Below, piece by piece: positions 37,101 to 50,300 of a stretch of DNA of 64,000 bases. This DNA comes from Cricetomys ansorgei (Eukaryota; Chordata; Mammalia; Rodentia; Nesomyidae): contig JAMJFZ010003631.1 in the NCBI GenBank assembly GCA_026225945.1, positions 20,767 to 84,766 on the forward strand. Reading direction: 5' to 3'. How positions within the stretch are numbered: the first letter of the stretch is position 1; each line of letters begins with the position of its first letter. Under the pieces are notes generated by a model, which was not told the DNA's origin, ran no database searches, and was given only the letters and a program-made list of their open reading frames with translations. Both the position numbers and the translations under genes were made by a program.

Positions 37101-39890
37101 CTGAGAAGTTCCTTTCCCTTGTCCCTGCTTCAGCAGCACTTATTTGTCAGACTTTCTTACTGTGCCAGACTTTCATTTCTGAATTTATGTGAATATGCAA
37201 ACATGAGTCTGTGTTTGCTTGTGGATGTATGTAGAGGTCATACGTTAGCCTCACCTTGTCTATGGTTCCTCAGATGCCACCCACTTTTTTCCTTCTTTTT
37301 TGTTGGTTTTGTTTTGTTTTTAACACATTCTCTGCATTGGCCTGAAACTGACAGATTCAGTTAGGGTGGCTGGCCCTGGACCCACAAGAATCTGTCTCTG
37401 CTTCCCCAGAACTGAGATGGCAAACACATGGTATCATGCCTTCCTTTTACATGAAAACAAGGAGTCAGTTTAGACATATGGGAACAGTTCATGGATAAAC
37501 ATATGTAGTGGTTTGAATGTAGACGATTCACATAGGCCCATAGGGAGTTGTACTGTTAGGTGGTATGGCCTTATTGGAGTAGACATGGCCTTGTTGGAGG
37601 AAGCATGTCACTGGAAGTGGGCTTGGAGGTTTCATACGCTTAAAGCAGGCCCAGTGTCACTCTCTCTTCCTGTTGCCTGTTGAACCAGATGTAGAATTCT
37701 TGGTTTCTTTTTTTCAGCACTATGTCTACCTGCATGCTGCCATACTTCCTGCCATAACAAAAATGGACTAAATCTCTGAACTGTAAGCCAGCCCAAATTA
37801 AATGTTCTTCTTTTTAGGAGTTGCCATGGTCACGGTGCCTCTTCACAGCAATAGAACATTGATTAAGATACAGAGAAATTCCTTAAGACAGCACATATTA
37901 AATTCAGAAACTATTAAATAGAATGAGCCTATCTAGAATTCTCTAAGATTAAAGAGAGAGAAAGAAAGGGATCTATGTTGATTCCTAGGTCTAAGACTTC
38001 TTGACCTGTAGGCAATTGCAAATACTTTAGGGAGATAGGGTCTGGAAGGATAGTATCATATAGATTTTTGGATATATTGATTTTACAATTGCTATTGTAC
38101 TTTCCAAACTAGAATGTATAACTGACCATTAATTAAGGCCTGCAATTAGAAGAAAGATGGAGCCTGGATCAGTAAGAAAAGTTGTTAAAGCATTATGAGA
38201 GTAAAGTTGATGAGAATAGTTGCTGACTATAACCCTCTTAGGAACACAAACGTTTATTGGAAACTAAGAAAGAGTTTGAAAATTAGAATATGGAAGGAGA
38301 ATTTTCTACACACAACGTACAGTAGAATTAGAGGCACAAGGATGACAGAAGAGAAGGAATTGATTTAGGAATTACAGAAAAATCAAGATAAAAAGAACCA
38401 TATACATGAGATTTTTGAAATCACTCATATAACCATAAAATGGACATATGACAAAAGTTTTTCACTCCTGAATCAAAGAAAAAAATAAGCAAAATTACAA
38501 ACATTCTAAAAGAACAATTGGATGAAGAGGATCATCTATAGTGATGAGCCAACTTGAATTTGCTAAAAGTTGCAAAACTTTGCATCTTCAAGGTAAAAAT
38601 GTGCCAACATTTGGCAATCCTCTTCCATTAGATAGAAATCAGTTGTAAACAAATGTATATCTCCATGGACATGTCTTAGCCACTACTCCAAGGTTTCCTC
38701 AACCGTCAAAATTGTAGGTGGTTCTGTTGAAGTTAGATGAAGCTCAGGCTCTGTAGAATCCAGTAATTTCAGAGGATCTGCTGGATAGTATCCAGGCACA
38801 CTAAAAGGACCCCCAGGGATTGTTCTGTCCATTTCTAATTTTTTCTAGTTATTTTCCAATACTCACCTTCTGTTATAGTTCTGAAATCAGTGTCCCTGGT
38901 CTCTCCCTGTGTTCTATGGTCCTGCCTCCAGTGATTTTTTTTTTTCTGCAAAGAAATAAGTCACAATTTCATGGTTTTCAAATGGTAGTTGGATATGTTT
39001 TGCCTATGGTTTCCTAATATGTGGATGGCTGATACTGTAAAGAAATGGGAAAGGTGTACAATGGACATCCTCAAGGCTACTTAGGAAAACACATTCCCAG
39101 GAGTCCAGAGTCTATATCATTACAGTAGATTACATAAATGTCTAGATTTCCAGTATAATCCACTCCTGTTCTTTAGGGAGCATTTATTAGAGATGTTTTC
39201 TCCTGTGGTCTCCCCAGTGTCCTAGGAAGTCATCCACTGTTTATTCTGATCCTCCTTATTAAACCATGCCATGGAAAAGTGAATTTCTTAAAACTGTATA
39301 CCACAGTTTTGCCACTCAGAGTGTGGTTGAGTTTTCTTGAACATAGTTCAGATTATACTCCAGTATATAGCCTTATAGTCAACTCAATGGCCATTTAATT
39401 AATAATTACACTCTTAGAGTAACATCTTATGCCCTTGATTTTATTTCTAGCTTATATAGACAAAGGAAGTATTTAGGATTAACAAAGTTAAAGTTTTGTG
39501 TTTATTTGTACTTTGGGGACAAGGGGTAGCAAACTATTCAGATGAAAATCTTGATAGGTGAGTGAAATGGGAGATAACTGGCTTCTTCACATTCTTGCCA
39601 TTTGAGTCCAGTGGAGAGCCTTGTATATGGCAGGGAAGTCAGGGATGGTTTATGCCATTGACAAGAGTCAAGGGGTGTTCTCTACTAATTAGCAGCACCG
39701 CTCTTGGTTTCAGGTTGTTTCTTTGCTTTTGAATAGTTAATGTGTAGTGGAGGAAGAAATACATTTGAAGACTGTTCTATAGATTGAAGGAAATGTTGGA
39801 TATGAGGAAAATGCCAGTCTACTGTGCATAATCGTTTGTGAGACTAGCATACAAAAGGTCTGTTGCTCTCTCTTTTGCAGTGGGAAATAG
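34180..39890. other. Intron 1 block present in copy B only (second)
   Basis: About 5.7 kb absent from copy A between 11690 and 11715. One dispersed repeat at 37508-37870; the rest is AT-rich sequence with short frames only. No gene seen. Confidence 0.5.
37508..37870 (+). repeat. Rodent dispersed repeat (GTGGTTTGAATG type)
   Basis: Starts GTGGTTTGAATGTAGACGA and ends AGCAATAGAACATTGATTAA. Relatives at 42489-42856 and 46838-47201, and a split one at 51663-52570. Family name not certain. Confidence 0.65.
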
Positions 39891-40521
39891 CCATTGAGAA
39901 TGATTTTTCTCTATATTTTTTGAAATATTTCATCATAGTGGGAAGATGGGACTTGATTGATCAGACATACTTGTTTATTAAAGTGTAGTAGAATGGGCCA
40001 CTTGTTCTGGAGATGCAGCATATGGGTAGAAATACATTTTATATCAGTTCAGTGAGTTCTGTCTAGAAGCATATTGAAACTGAACATGTGATTTGTGTAA
40101 TTTTCAGTTAAAAAAATTCCTATTGTAAGGAAAATGTATTTAGTATTTGATAAAAATAATTATGTTCATGTCTCTAAAGATATCACCATATCTGCATGTT
40201 CTAATACAGTTGTTGAATTAATTACTAAAATTTATGGTGATATAACTTTGAGATTGTTGAAAATGAGTAAAAGAAATTTATAGTGTTTTCTACCCCCATG
40301 AAAGTTAACATTTCACTATAAAATGTTTTGATTTTTTTTCAGAATATTTCTCAGAAAGTAAAAATACTTGATACTGCTTTTTAGCTTCCTGATCTCTACC
40401 ATTGTTATACTGTTTGATTCCATGAATAATTGCCTCATTGTTCCTTAAGTATTTGTAATAGATCTTTTGATAGTGCAGAATTACAGAATTATATGAAATT
40501 ATTTGCATTTTTCTTTCCTAG

Positions 40522-40902
40522 GTTCAGCACAGCTACTCTTTAAAAATATTAAATCTGTGGAGGTCAGATCTTGTGATAGGGTCGTTGTCATTCCATGCTA
40601 TGCTTCCAATATGGTGGCAGAAAACATACAGGAGTTACGTTTGAAGTGGAAATTTGGAAAGATATTCATTCTATCCTTTGATGGAAACAAAAACCAATCC
40701 ATTAAAACTAATAAGTTTTCAAGTGCACAAACTTCTCCCTCAGAATTCCTAAAAGGCAACGCTTCTTTGACATTGGATAAGAATGAGGCCGAATCAGGAA
40801 ACTACACTTGTGAAGTGACAAAATTGAGCAGAATTGGGCTGGGTGGAGACAGCCCAACCTCTAAAACCTACAAACACACCGTGGAACTAAAATATAGTGC
40901 AG
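40522..40902 (+). CDS. CD47-like exon 2B: IgV domain with lengthened FG loop
   Basis: A TTTCTTTCCTAG acceptor and a GTAAGT donor at 40903 bound 381 bp, phase 1 to phase 1, with an open frame. Mature Gln1, the extra Cys at position 15, both IgV cysteines (VIPCY, GNYTC), the core Trp and sequons NQS, NAS and NYT are present. Relative to exon 2A there are about 28 replacements and a 33-bp net insertion directly after LSR: 13 residues, Ile-Gly-Leu-Gly-Gly-Asp-Ser-Pro-Thr-Ser-Lys-Thr-Tyr, replace the short Glu-Gly turn. This is the F-G hairpin that CD47 pushes into SIRP-alpha; the REGE-type core is lost. A normal CD47 ligand mode looks unlikely, but the domain fold should persist. The frame-preserving length argues for a translated exon. 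Confidence 0.85.
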
Positions 40903-41278
40903 GTAAGTGACACACTTCAAATATCATTTCCCTCCTTGTATGTACATCTCAAATATCAGTTAACCTTATGGCCCTGTTTGTGTGTAGAGTCTTCAAGAAA
41001 GGTCTTGATGCTACTTTGAGGAGTGGGTAAATTCCTAAAGGAGTGGATTAGATACCACCACTAAGGGCTGTTGTAAAAGAGATCCACCTCTTTATGCTTT
41101 GCATCTGTGGGATGTGCTTTTACCTCTTTAAGTTCTTGGCAAATAATATATGAGGTACCAGAGGTGATGTCATCAAAACGTGTGCAGATGCCAGGATGGG
41201 AAAGCAGTTCAGTTGAAGAACTGTCTGCAGCACAAGTGTGAGGACTTGTGATTGGATCTCTAGTGCCTAAATAAATAA

Positions 41279-41535
41279 AAGCCAGCTTCAGTAGCATGTA
41301 TCTGTATCTCCAGAGTCTATTCGTGGTTGGGTGGAGACAACCCAGTTCCTATAACTAATAGCCAGGTAATCCTGCCCATTTGGGTAGCTTCAGGTTTATT
41401 GAGAGATCTTGACCCAAAACATAAGTTGAAAAGTGACCGAGAAAGATAAACATCGTCAACCCGTAGTCTATACCCGTGGACACACATAAGCATGTACTCA
41501 CAGACTAGACATGTACACACGCACAAAATGCAAGT
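41279..41535 (+). mobile_element. B4-like SINE, copy B
   Basis: Same insertion as 13730-13985, nearly identical. Confidence 0.55.
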
Positions 41536-42133
41536 TGAGGAAAATGGAAAAGAAGCAGCAGCTAAGAAGACATCAATGCCATGATTCTGGTGTTCTCTGT
41601 TTCTGTAACCATCCACCAAAATAAAGTTTGCTCCTTCATAAATCATCTAGTCTCAGGTATTCTGCTACAGCAATGGAAAACACACTAAGAAAATTAGACT
41701 TCTAGAAGTATTTTCTTTTTCTTTGTTCTGTGTTTGACTTTGTTACTGTTAAGTCCAGAATTGTCACACAAGGGACCACCAGTAATGCATGCACTCAACA
41801 TGCCATGTAAAGCCCCACCTCTACCTGCTCCAACCATGCCTGCCTGCACTGTCTCCACCACCCCACCTGCCTCCCATGGAACTGAACCAAAGGAAAACCT
41901 CCCTCTCTTGCACTGCTTCTGCCATCTACTTTGTGACAGCAGAAGAGAAGTAATGCAACAGTCTTCATATTTATAGTAGTCATTTCTATCAGATTTCATC
42001 TCCCAATTTTTTACGTTAAAATTCACCCCATGTATTTATTGTGTGGTCGCCAGAATTTTCATGTAAACATTCTTCTGTTTGTGAGATGAGTCCTGTAGTC
42101 ATATACTTTGCATTTGTTGTACCATCAATAAAA

Positions 42134-42232
42134 CTTGCTTTCATGTGCCTTCCTTTTTCTCTTTCTTTTTTTCTCATCTTTTTCTTTCTTTCTTTCTTTT
42201 TATCTTTCTTTCTTTCTTTCCTTTTGATTTTT
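42134..42232. repeat. TTTC-rich microsatellite
   Basis: TTTC units with interruptions on the plus strand, followed by an A/T-rich L1-like stretch. Confidence 0.85.
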
Positions 42233-42488
42233 TATTATTTAAAACATTTTTAAATTTAAATATATTTCGATCATGTTCTTCCCCTCCCCGAAGTCCTTCC
42301 AAATCCTCTCTCCCTCCCTACTCAGCCAACTTTAAGTTCTTTCTCAAAAAATAAACAAAAAAGCAATTCAACAACTCCCCCTAAAAAGCCAAGAATGCAA
42401 AATAAAACTACCACCCTCTAAAATAAAAACCTGCAGAAATGTAACCATATCTAACGACATACAAAAAGTGTGAAGTCTATTATACATT

Positions 42489-42856
42489 GGTGTGGCAGTT
42501 AGAATGAAAATTGCCCCCAAAGGCTCAGAGGGAGTGTCAGTATTAAGAGATGTGGCATTATTGGAGTAGGTGTGGCCTTGTTGGAGAAAGGATGCCACTG
42601 TGGAGGGCTTTGAGGTTTCAGAAGCTCAAGCTTGGCCAAATGTCACTCACTTGCTCTTCCTGCTGCTTGATGATCCAGATGTAGACTCTCAGCTATGTCA
42701 CCAGTACCATTACTGCTTGCATGCTGCCATACTTCCCATCATGAGGAAAATGGACTAAACCTCTTAACTGTAGGCCAACCCCAATTTAAATGTTTTCCCT
42801 AATTAAGAATTGACATAGTCATGAAGTCTCTACAGCCATAGAAACCTTAAGAGAGT
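42489..42856 (+). repeat. Rodent dispersed repeat (second copy)
   Basis: Same family as 37508-37870: AGAATGAAAATTGCCCCCAA start, GGTGTGGCCTTGTTGGAG core, ATGGACTAAACCTCTTAACT near the end. Confidence 0.65.
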
Positions 42857-43259
42857 TGGCCAACTATTCCTGGAGTGGTTTATATACCCAGTGTCACTGT
42901 ATTCTAGATAATTGATTTTCTCTGTGCCAGCAGGTATAACTGAAAGTTCAGTTGTTAACCTTTACTCTAATGGATAGGTCTTTATTTGTTCATTCATTCA
43001 TTCATTTTTTTAAAATATATCAAAATAAAATATTATAAGTTAAAACAAAACATATCACACTGAAGGAAATGAGTCACAAGAATCAAAGACCCACTCATCC
43101 ACACACTTAGTAGTCCCATAAAAATACTTAGCTGGAAGCCATAATATATATGCTGTGGATCTGGTGCAGACCTGTGACAGCCCTGCACCCTGGTTCAGTC
43201 TCTGTGAGTTCACATGAGATTATCTCTTGTTAATTTAGAGGCCCTTGTTTTCTTGGTAT

Positions 43260-45050
43260 CTTCTATCCCCTCTTTCTCTTATACTTTTTTCTATCTCCTC
43301 TCATTAGGAGTCATTTTATCACTACATTTTTTGGACCAGTATTATTTGGTTTTACCGTAGGTCCCTGGACTATATAATCTCAAATTCTCAGTCACCCAAA
43401 CAGTGTCAACTACGGGTTCCATCTTATGGAATTGGCTCTAAGTAAATCTGTTACATTAGTTTCTCCCACAAGTTTTGTGCCACCATTGCTCTAGCATATC
43501 TTGTAGGAAGGACACAATTCTAGATAAAGAGCTTGCAGTTGGCTTGATGTTTATGCCTCTTTTGGTAATGTACAGAGTACCTTCCTGTACCAAAGATGCT
43601 GGAATATAGGGCTGTGGGCTCTATGTACCTATAGTTACCACCTCATTTCCATCTTCAATAAGTTTTGTAGGTTTTTTTTTTTTCTTTTCTTAAGCGATGA
43701 ATCATTGTTGTCACTTTGTAGAGAGCAACCTATAGTCTTGACCATAGCCTGTGTGGTTTGGGGCATTCCCATGTAACCCAATCTTGATATTGGAATCTTC
43801 ACTGGGTGATAAGAGATGGCCTGTTGGGATCCCCCACCCACTTCATTATTTGGTATTTTTATTTTGATTGCCTTCATATATGGACATATTTTAGGACATT
43901 TCTACTGTACTAGGTTTTCATACTACCCCTTAAGTGCCCCTTAATTCAAGAATTCCCACGACAATACCTTCTCCCCTCCCCTTTACCACTTGATCTTCCC
44001 AGTCTAGCCCCACCACATCTGCCCAAAAGTATCTATTCTATTTCACTTTCCTAATTAAATCTATCTGTTCCTTCAAGTTCATTATTCTCTCTACCTACCC
44101 TCTATGTTTCTATGGATTGCAGCTTAGTTATCATTGACTTCACAGTTAATATCCACATATAAAAACCATATTTATCTTTATGAGTCTGATTTTTTTCTAG
44201 TCCCATCCATTTGCTGCAAATTTTATGATGTCATTTCTTAACAGCTGAGTAACACTCAATTGTGTAAATGTACCACATTTTCTTTATCCGTTCTTCTCTT
44301 AGAAACATCTAGGTTATTTCCAGTATCTGGCTATTATGAATAGAACAGCAATGAACATGGTTGAGCACATGTCCCTGTGGTAGGATAAGGTGTCCTTTGG
44401 GTATATTCCCAAGAGATATACTTGAATCTTAATATACATCTATCCCAGGTTTCTGAGGAACCACTATACAGATATTCATAGTGGCTGTACAAGTTTATAC
44501 TCCACCAGCAATGGAAAGTCTTCTCCTTGCTCTACATCCTAGCCAGCATGAGCTGTCACTTGTGTTTATTGATCTTAGCCCTTCTGACATCAACAAGATG
44601 AGATTTCAAAGTAGTTTCAATTTTCATTTCCTTAATAGCTAAAGATGTTGAACATTTCTTTAAGTGTTTCTCAGTCATTTGAGTTTCCTCTATGGAGAAT
44701 TCTCTCTTCAGATCTGCACCCCATTTTTTGGTTATTTTTTTTTTTAATAACAAGATTCTTGAGTTCCTTATTTATTTTGGATCTAGCTCTCTATCAGATG
44801 TGAAGTTGGTAAAAATCTTTTCCCATTCTGTAGGCTGTGTTTTTGTCTGAATGACAGTGTCCTTTGCCAAGTAGAAGCTTCTCAGTTTCATGAGGTCCCA
44901 TTTATTAACTATTTATCTCAGTTCCTATACTAACTGTAGTCTGTCCAGAAAGTCTTTTCCTGTGCCAATGACTTCAAGTCTATTCCAATCTTTTTCTAAT
45001 TGTTTAAACTTCTTGTATTTTGTTTTGCTTGTTACCATTTTTACCAAGGC
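43260..45050 (-). mobile_element. L1 3' half, minus strand
   Basis: Complement of L1 3' UTR (43310-43900) and the last part of ORF2: CCACCAGCAATGGAAAGTC, AGCTGTCACTTGTGTTTATT and CATGAGGTCCCATTTATTAA are classic antisense ORF2 landmarks. Inactive. Confidence 0.85.
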
Positions 45051-45930
45051 GTGGCCAGTCCTAGCCTTGCTCCCTGTGCAAAGAGAAGAAAAAGCAGCAA
45101 GTGATTTTTAACTGTGGGCCAGTACCTTGATTTTCCTGTCCATGTCACAGTGTCCTTTCCCTTTGCCAAGAAATGGGGAAAGTAGGGGGTCCAATTAACT
45201 GAACTGAATTTGGGTTTGATTATAGTGCCCATATTCTTCACAGATGGGTCAGTGTAAGTTGTATAAACCAGTTGACCAAGGAGTAGTCTCCTTGTTTTTA
45301 TTTCTTGCTGTGCTAGCTGATTTCTATAAATACATAAAAAGGAGTTCTTGCTTCAATGTGTTTAAAGCTCTATTTAAAATATCCATGCATATTGCTGATG
45401 TGAGAATTGATCAGTCTTTGAGAACTTCTGTTCTAGGTAGGAACAGAACAGTTCAATTTTATCAAATAGTTTTCTCTAGCCTTTTAGCTTTTTACTGATT
45501 CAAAATGACTTCATTTGATGAAACATTTTTGAAATAGTTTATAACTGGGAATCAGAACGTTGTTAAACACCTGATACAGCAATGTATCCTTCACCTTTGT
45601 GATCATGACAAGTTCCTTCCCTAGTTCAATTTGCTTCTTTAAAACTGATACTTGCATTTATGTGATGCACAGAATTAAATGAGCATCCAGTGAGATTCTG
45701 TGTTTGAAGTTCTCCTAAAATCCACACATGTTGTAAATATTCCTTTTTTTCTTGGATGTTTATTGATTTGTTTTGCATCCATTTTTTACTACAAAGAAAA
45801 CTAATTTAGGTACTCCACTTAATAAAAGGTTAAATGTTACAGGACCTATGCTGGGAAATACATATTTGTTATAAGATCAATATATATGCATCCTGCAGCC
45901 ATGGGAGATTTTTTTGTAATTAAAGGCCTG
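45051..45930. other. Intron 2 sequence without recognised feature
   Basis: AT-rich; only short frames. Nothing identified. Confidence 0.4.
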
Positions 45931-46350
45931 TCCTAGGTTGTTTTATGTCAAGTTGACACAAGCCAGAGTCATTTGTAAGAGGTTCGTTCAATTGATTAAA
46001 TGCTTCCATAAGATTTTTTCTGTAGGCAAGTCTGAAGTGTATTTTCTTGATTAATGATGAATGTGGGAAGGCCAAGCTCACCAAGGGCAGTGCCACCAAT
46101 GGGCAGGTGGTTCTGAATGGTGTATGAAAGCAAATGAGCAAGCCAGCAGAAGCAAGTCATGATTAAACAGCATTCCTCCATGGAATCTGCTTCAGTTCCT
46201 GCCTCCAGGTTTCCACCTTGATTTCCTGCCTGAGTTCCTTAGTGATAGAGTATGACCTGAGATGTATACAAAAAGAAAAAAAAAAAACAAAAAACCAGCC
46301 ATTTTCTCCCCAAGTTGCTCTTGGTCATAATGTTTTATCACAGCAATAAT
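45930..46350 (-). repeat. Rodent dispersed repeat (antisense form)
   Basis: TCAAGTTGACACAAGCCAGA start, TCCCCAAGTTGCTCTTGGTC and an end with TTTTATCACAGCAATAATA. The complementary form occurs at 57575-57960. LTR-like; name uncertain. Confidence 0.6.
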
Positions 46351-46837
46351 ATCCCTAAGGAAAAGCCATTTTAACTATGTTGTATTTTGTTTCTTTGGTC
46401 TTTGTTTTAAATGCAAGCGTAAATGAGCAGTAGAAATTATTTAGAAAGCAAGTACTGGTGATCTCTCATTGCCCTTGAGCACTAAGAGTGATCTTAGAAG
46501 CATTGCATGAAAGTTTTGTATGCCTATCTTACTGGTCCATGGTGTAGTATTACGGAAAGCAGGAGACTTGAATCAGAAAGCCTTTTTCTATACTTCATCA
46601 TTTCCCAGCTTAGGAAAAGAATGTCGATATATCTGACACCCCAATTTTTTGTCAGTAAATTGAGAGCACCATCTATAGCATAGGAAGAATTGAAGTAATT
46701 CAATTCTTCCTATGAGGTTTGTTAAACCCCTTAACAAAGGTTTATTGAGTAAAATGTGTGAGATGCTAAGGTGTACACTCTGGATTCAATGAAGATACAG
46801 ATGTCACTTTTGATTTTATAGACGTGATTACAGTGCC

Positions 46838-47201
46838 ATGGTGGTCTGAATGAAAATGGCCCCCATAGACTCATAGAGAGTAGCACTATTGGAGGTCTGT
46901 TCTTGTTAGAGTTGGTGTGGCTTTGTTGCATGAACTGTGTCAGGAGGAGTGGGCTTTGAGGTTTCAGAAGCTCAAGTCATGTCTAGTGACACTCTCTCTT
47001 CCTGCCGCCTGTGGATCAGTATATAGAACTCTCAGCTCTTTCTCTAGCACCATGTCTGTCTCATGCTGTCATGCATCTCACGATGATGACAATGGACTAA
47101 ACCAGTGAACTGAGAGCCAGCCACAGTGAAATGTTTTCCTTTATAAGAGTTGCTGTGGTTTGGGGTGTCTCTTCACAGCAATAGAAACCCGAACTAAGAC
47201 A
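46838..47201 (+). repeat. Rodent dispersed repeat (third copy)
   Basis: Same family as 37508-37870, ending AGCAATAGAAACCCGAACTA. Confidence 0.65.
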
Positions 47202-47297
47202 AGTGCAAATAAGAAAAGTGAAATGACATAAAACTTATTTGAGCACACGCGAATGCTTGAGGTGTGTCATGTCCCTTGTTCTTCGCAATGACTAAGA

Positions 47298-47410
47298 TAC
47301 ACCGGGCCAGTAGTGCAGACCTCAATGCCAACACTCTGAGAACTAAGGCCGGAAGTTCATGAGTAAGAGGCCAGCCTGGGATATGACTCTGAAAAATTAG
47401 CAGACATACA
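47298..47410 (+). mobile_element. Degenerate B1-like SINE
   Basis: ACCGGGCCAGTAGTGCAGAC head and GAGGCCAGCCTGGGATATG box; strongly diverged. Confidence 0.5.
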
Positions 47411-47425
47411 AGAATAAAAATCCTA

Positions 47426-47598
47426 TGGGGCTGTGGTTCTTAACCTTTGTACTTCCTTGTGTGGTGGTGGCCCACAACCATAAAATTATTCTGTTGCTAC
47501 TTCAAAACTGTAATTTTGCTACTGTTATGAATTATAACTATCTGATATGCCAGATAGTCTTAGGAAAGTCCTGTGAAACATGGAGAACCACTGCTCTA
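47426..47598. mobile_element. URR1-like hAT MITE
   Basis: Ends GTGGTTCTTAACC and GGAGAACCACTGC are inverted repeats; body CAACCATAAAATTATTCTG and CTGATATGCCAGAT as in URR1. Confidence 0.75.
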
Positions 47599-47999
47599 GG
47601 ACATTGATGCAGATCTTACTATTTCTGTTTAACACACCAGAGAAGCATACCTGTTCATGGTCAAAAAGTCATCTCAAGATTTTTAACTTAGACTTTTATA
47701 GCTACAAAACTACTACACTATGATTTTTTTTTTTTGCATGTGAAAATACTTTCGAGGCAACCTAACTAAATCTGAGTGCAGCATAGTAGCTACTGAATAC
47801 CCATCGATAAAATCTCCATGGTTTTACTTCTATATATGTTCTCAGCTCTGACCCAAGTAGCAAATCCCAGAAATAAGCAATCCATAAGCTTTAACTCATC
47901 ACCATTCTATGTACTATGATGAAATCTTGCAGCATTCAGCTCCATCTTAGATAATAGAGGAACAGGAAGGGGAAGTGGGTCCCCAAAACTCTGTTAGGA

Positions 48000-50300
48000 C
48001 TGAGTAAGTAGCCCTGGTGTCCAGAAGGGAGGAGATGGATTGCTCTGATACTGTGATGACTACCTGGTGCTCCCTGTCAGAGTTGGCAGTGGTCAGGCCA
48101 CAGGATCTCGGACAGACTCAGTCCTCCATGGCTACACCTAAAAGATTGGCTGGAGGATGATCTGAGCCTGATGTCCTCACATTGCAAGGCACATGAGGGC
48201 AGGCAGTGACCCAAACTCCCCCTTTTGGTTGTCCCTTGGACATGGTTGGGGTGGCTTTCTAGGGCTGTGACAGGCCTAGGACCAATGACCATCCTGACCA
48301 CATTTGAATCAGGGACCAGAGGTTCCCAGACTTTGGGAGGTCAGGGAGCCTGGCAATTGCTAATCTGGCCAAAAAGACCTAAACCAGCATCAGGTATTTT
48401 TGCTTCCAGGTATTTTCATCTCTCCTTTGCTTTCTACTCAATCTGCTCTGTCCTGCTGGAGCTCCCACTTTGCAACAAACTTAAAGATCCAATGTTAATA
48501 AGTCTCCAGTGTTGTTCATGATAAAGCTATTTATTAACACATTATATTACAAATATCAGGGGTCCAATACTGAGGCGGCTTAGGCAGAGAGCTCACTCCA
48601 AGGCTTCTTCACCTTATGCTCTCCCCTTGGTTCTCCTCTCAATCCTGCTTCGCCTCCTCCTCCCTGCTCCCTCCTTGCTCCACCCCCACACTCCCCCAGG
48701 TGTTTTTCTTCCAGTTTTCACACAGACCCTCAGTAAACAAATAACAGAAACTTCTTGGGGGTAGGGCGGTGGTGGTGGTGGGAGGTGGAAGCTGGGGATG
48801 ACACAGAGGTGTAAACAGGTAAAAGATGAATCTTAACTAAAATATTATCCACAACTAAAACATCCCACAACAATCCAACAACCGTAATTTAACAGACAGG
48901 ACATCTATACAGTATGAGGAGAGCCAAGACAAAAACAAAAATGAGGGGAGAAAAGAGAAAGTTTGAACATAAGGAATGGGAAATCCATTTCCAGTTGCTT
49001 GCAGTGTTATTAAAAGTCCGAATACTATTGGGATTAGGGTTGCTATTAGGGAGCCATTTATTTCTAACGGATATTGAAGCCGGATTTCATTGTAAAAGTG
49101 ATTAAATTTAAGGCCCTTCAGGTCAGGTGGAAGGTGGAGGCACTGGAGGTTTTCTAAAAGATATCCCAAAGGGGAATGAGAGGGTATGGAAGACACTGTT
49201 CCCATAGGTGAGAAGTGGGCAGGAAGGAAAAATGTCACTACAGCCTATAGTCAAGTGCATCCCCCGGGCCTCGGAAGGCCAGAGGAATGATAGGAGCCTT
49301 TCAGTTGTGTCATCGCCTCTACTCAATGGAGGTCAGAGCTTAGTCTGGCTAAGCCCAGAGAGACTCGGAACATGGAACCATAGCATTTGGAGAGCACAGA
49401 AGGCAAGAAAAACTGAGCCCTAGGAGGGGGATGGCATCTATAGGAAAGGGTCAAGAACAGGGTCACAAAATCCACAAGTGCCTGGAGAAGCTGTGGGATT
49501 ATGGGCGGCTCCAAAGAGGAAGTGAGAACAGAGTGCAGGAAGGGGCACAGTAGCCTGGTTGGGCATAAAGAAAAAGATTTGAAAGTATCCACAGCTAAGC
49601 CAAGGTATTCTTGCTGAGCTGAAGTGTTATTCTGTGCTGCTGGCTGAGATAGGGTATTCTGTGCTTTTGTCTATTCACTTTGCTGCTTCTTTTCTTTAGT
49701 CCTTCTCTTCATGGCCACGCCTACCTGTGGCAGCAGCCAAAGCTGTGTCTCCTACTGAGCAGAGCCCAGAAAGCTGTTCTTTATATAGTGACCCTTGGAG
49801 TGGGGTGGAGCCTCCAAGGGTGGCCTGTAATTAGTGAGGTATTTTCTCCTTATTTTGCTAATTTAGAGAGGGTTAAGGGGCCCAGCTTAGGACCTTGTGT
49901 GTTAATTGGTTTGGGCAGCTTCTGTGCTGCTCTGTTGCAGGTTGGGATACCCCACAGCTGGCTGGAAGTGGGTACTCTCTGGAGGGAGCTTATAGGAGGG
50001 GGTCTCAGGACCCATGGATCCTGTCCTTGCAAAGCCAGATTCCTACAAAGAGGAAATGTGGTGGGGCCCCTGTGGTCCTCAGCAGGATAGTGAGGGAGCC
50101 AAACAGCAGCCCTGAAAGACATCTGGCAGCATGAGGGCCCAGGCTACTGCTGGGAAAAGTCAGGTTTGCTCCAAGGCAAAAACACAGATAACAGTGTAAT
50201 TACAGTTGGAGCAGGGGAGGGGCACTAGGCAATGAGGCAAAGACCCCTGGAGCATACCCACTGAGGGAGGAGAGAGCAGGTATAATCTACATAAGTGATT
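48000..50300. mobile_element. GC-richer block, probable ERV-type remnant
   Basis: Base composition rises sharply against the AT-rich intron on both sides. A TTTATTAACAC (reverse poly-A signal) lies near 48527 and a TATATAG near 49783. Open frames up to 136 codons are not recognisable proteins. LTR-retroelement origin is inferred only. Confidence 0.35.

Larger units (their letters stand above)
19452..41801 (+). repeat. Tandem duplication, copy B
   Basis: Same order as copy A: L1, promoter, exon 1, intron 1, exon 2, B4 SINE, then a short ERV-LTR-like end at about 41763-41801 where alignment to copy A stops. It is about 8 kb longer than copy A, mainly through two blocks in intron 1 (about 28366-33805 and 34180-39890). 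It carries a private solo LTR at 20883-21398. Confidence 0.85.

Noticed and set aside
49680..50090. 136-codon plus-strand frame
   Set aside because: It lies in a GC-rich probable ERV remnant; an overlapping opposite-strand frame of similar size suggests composition, not coding.
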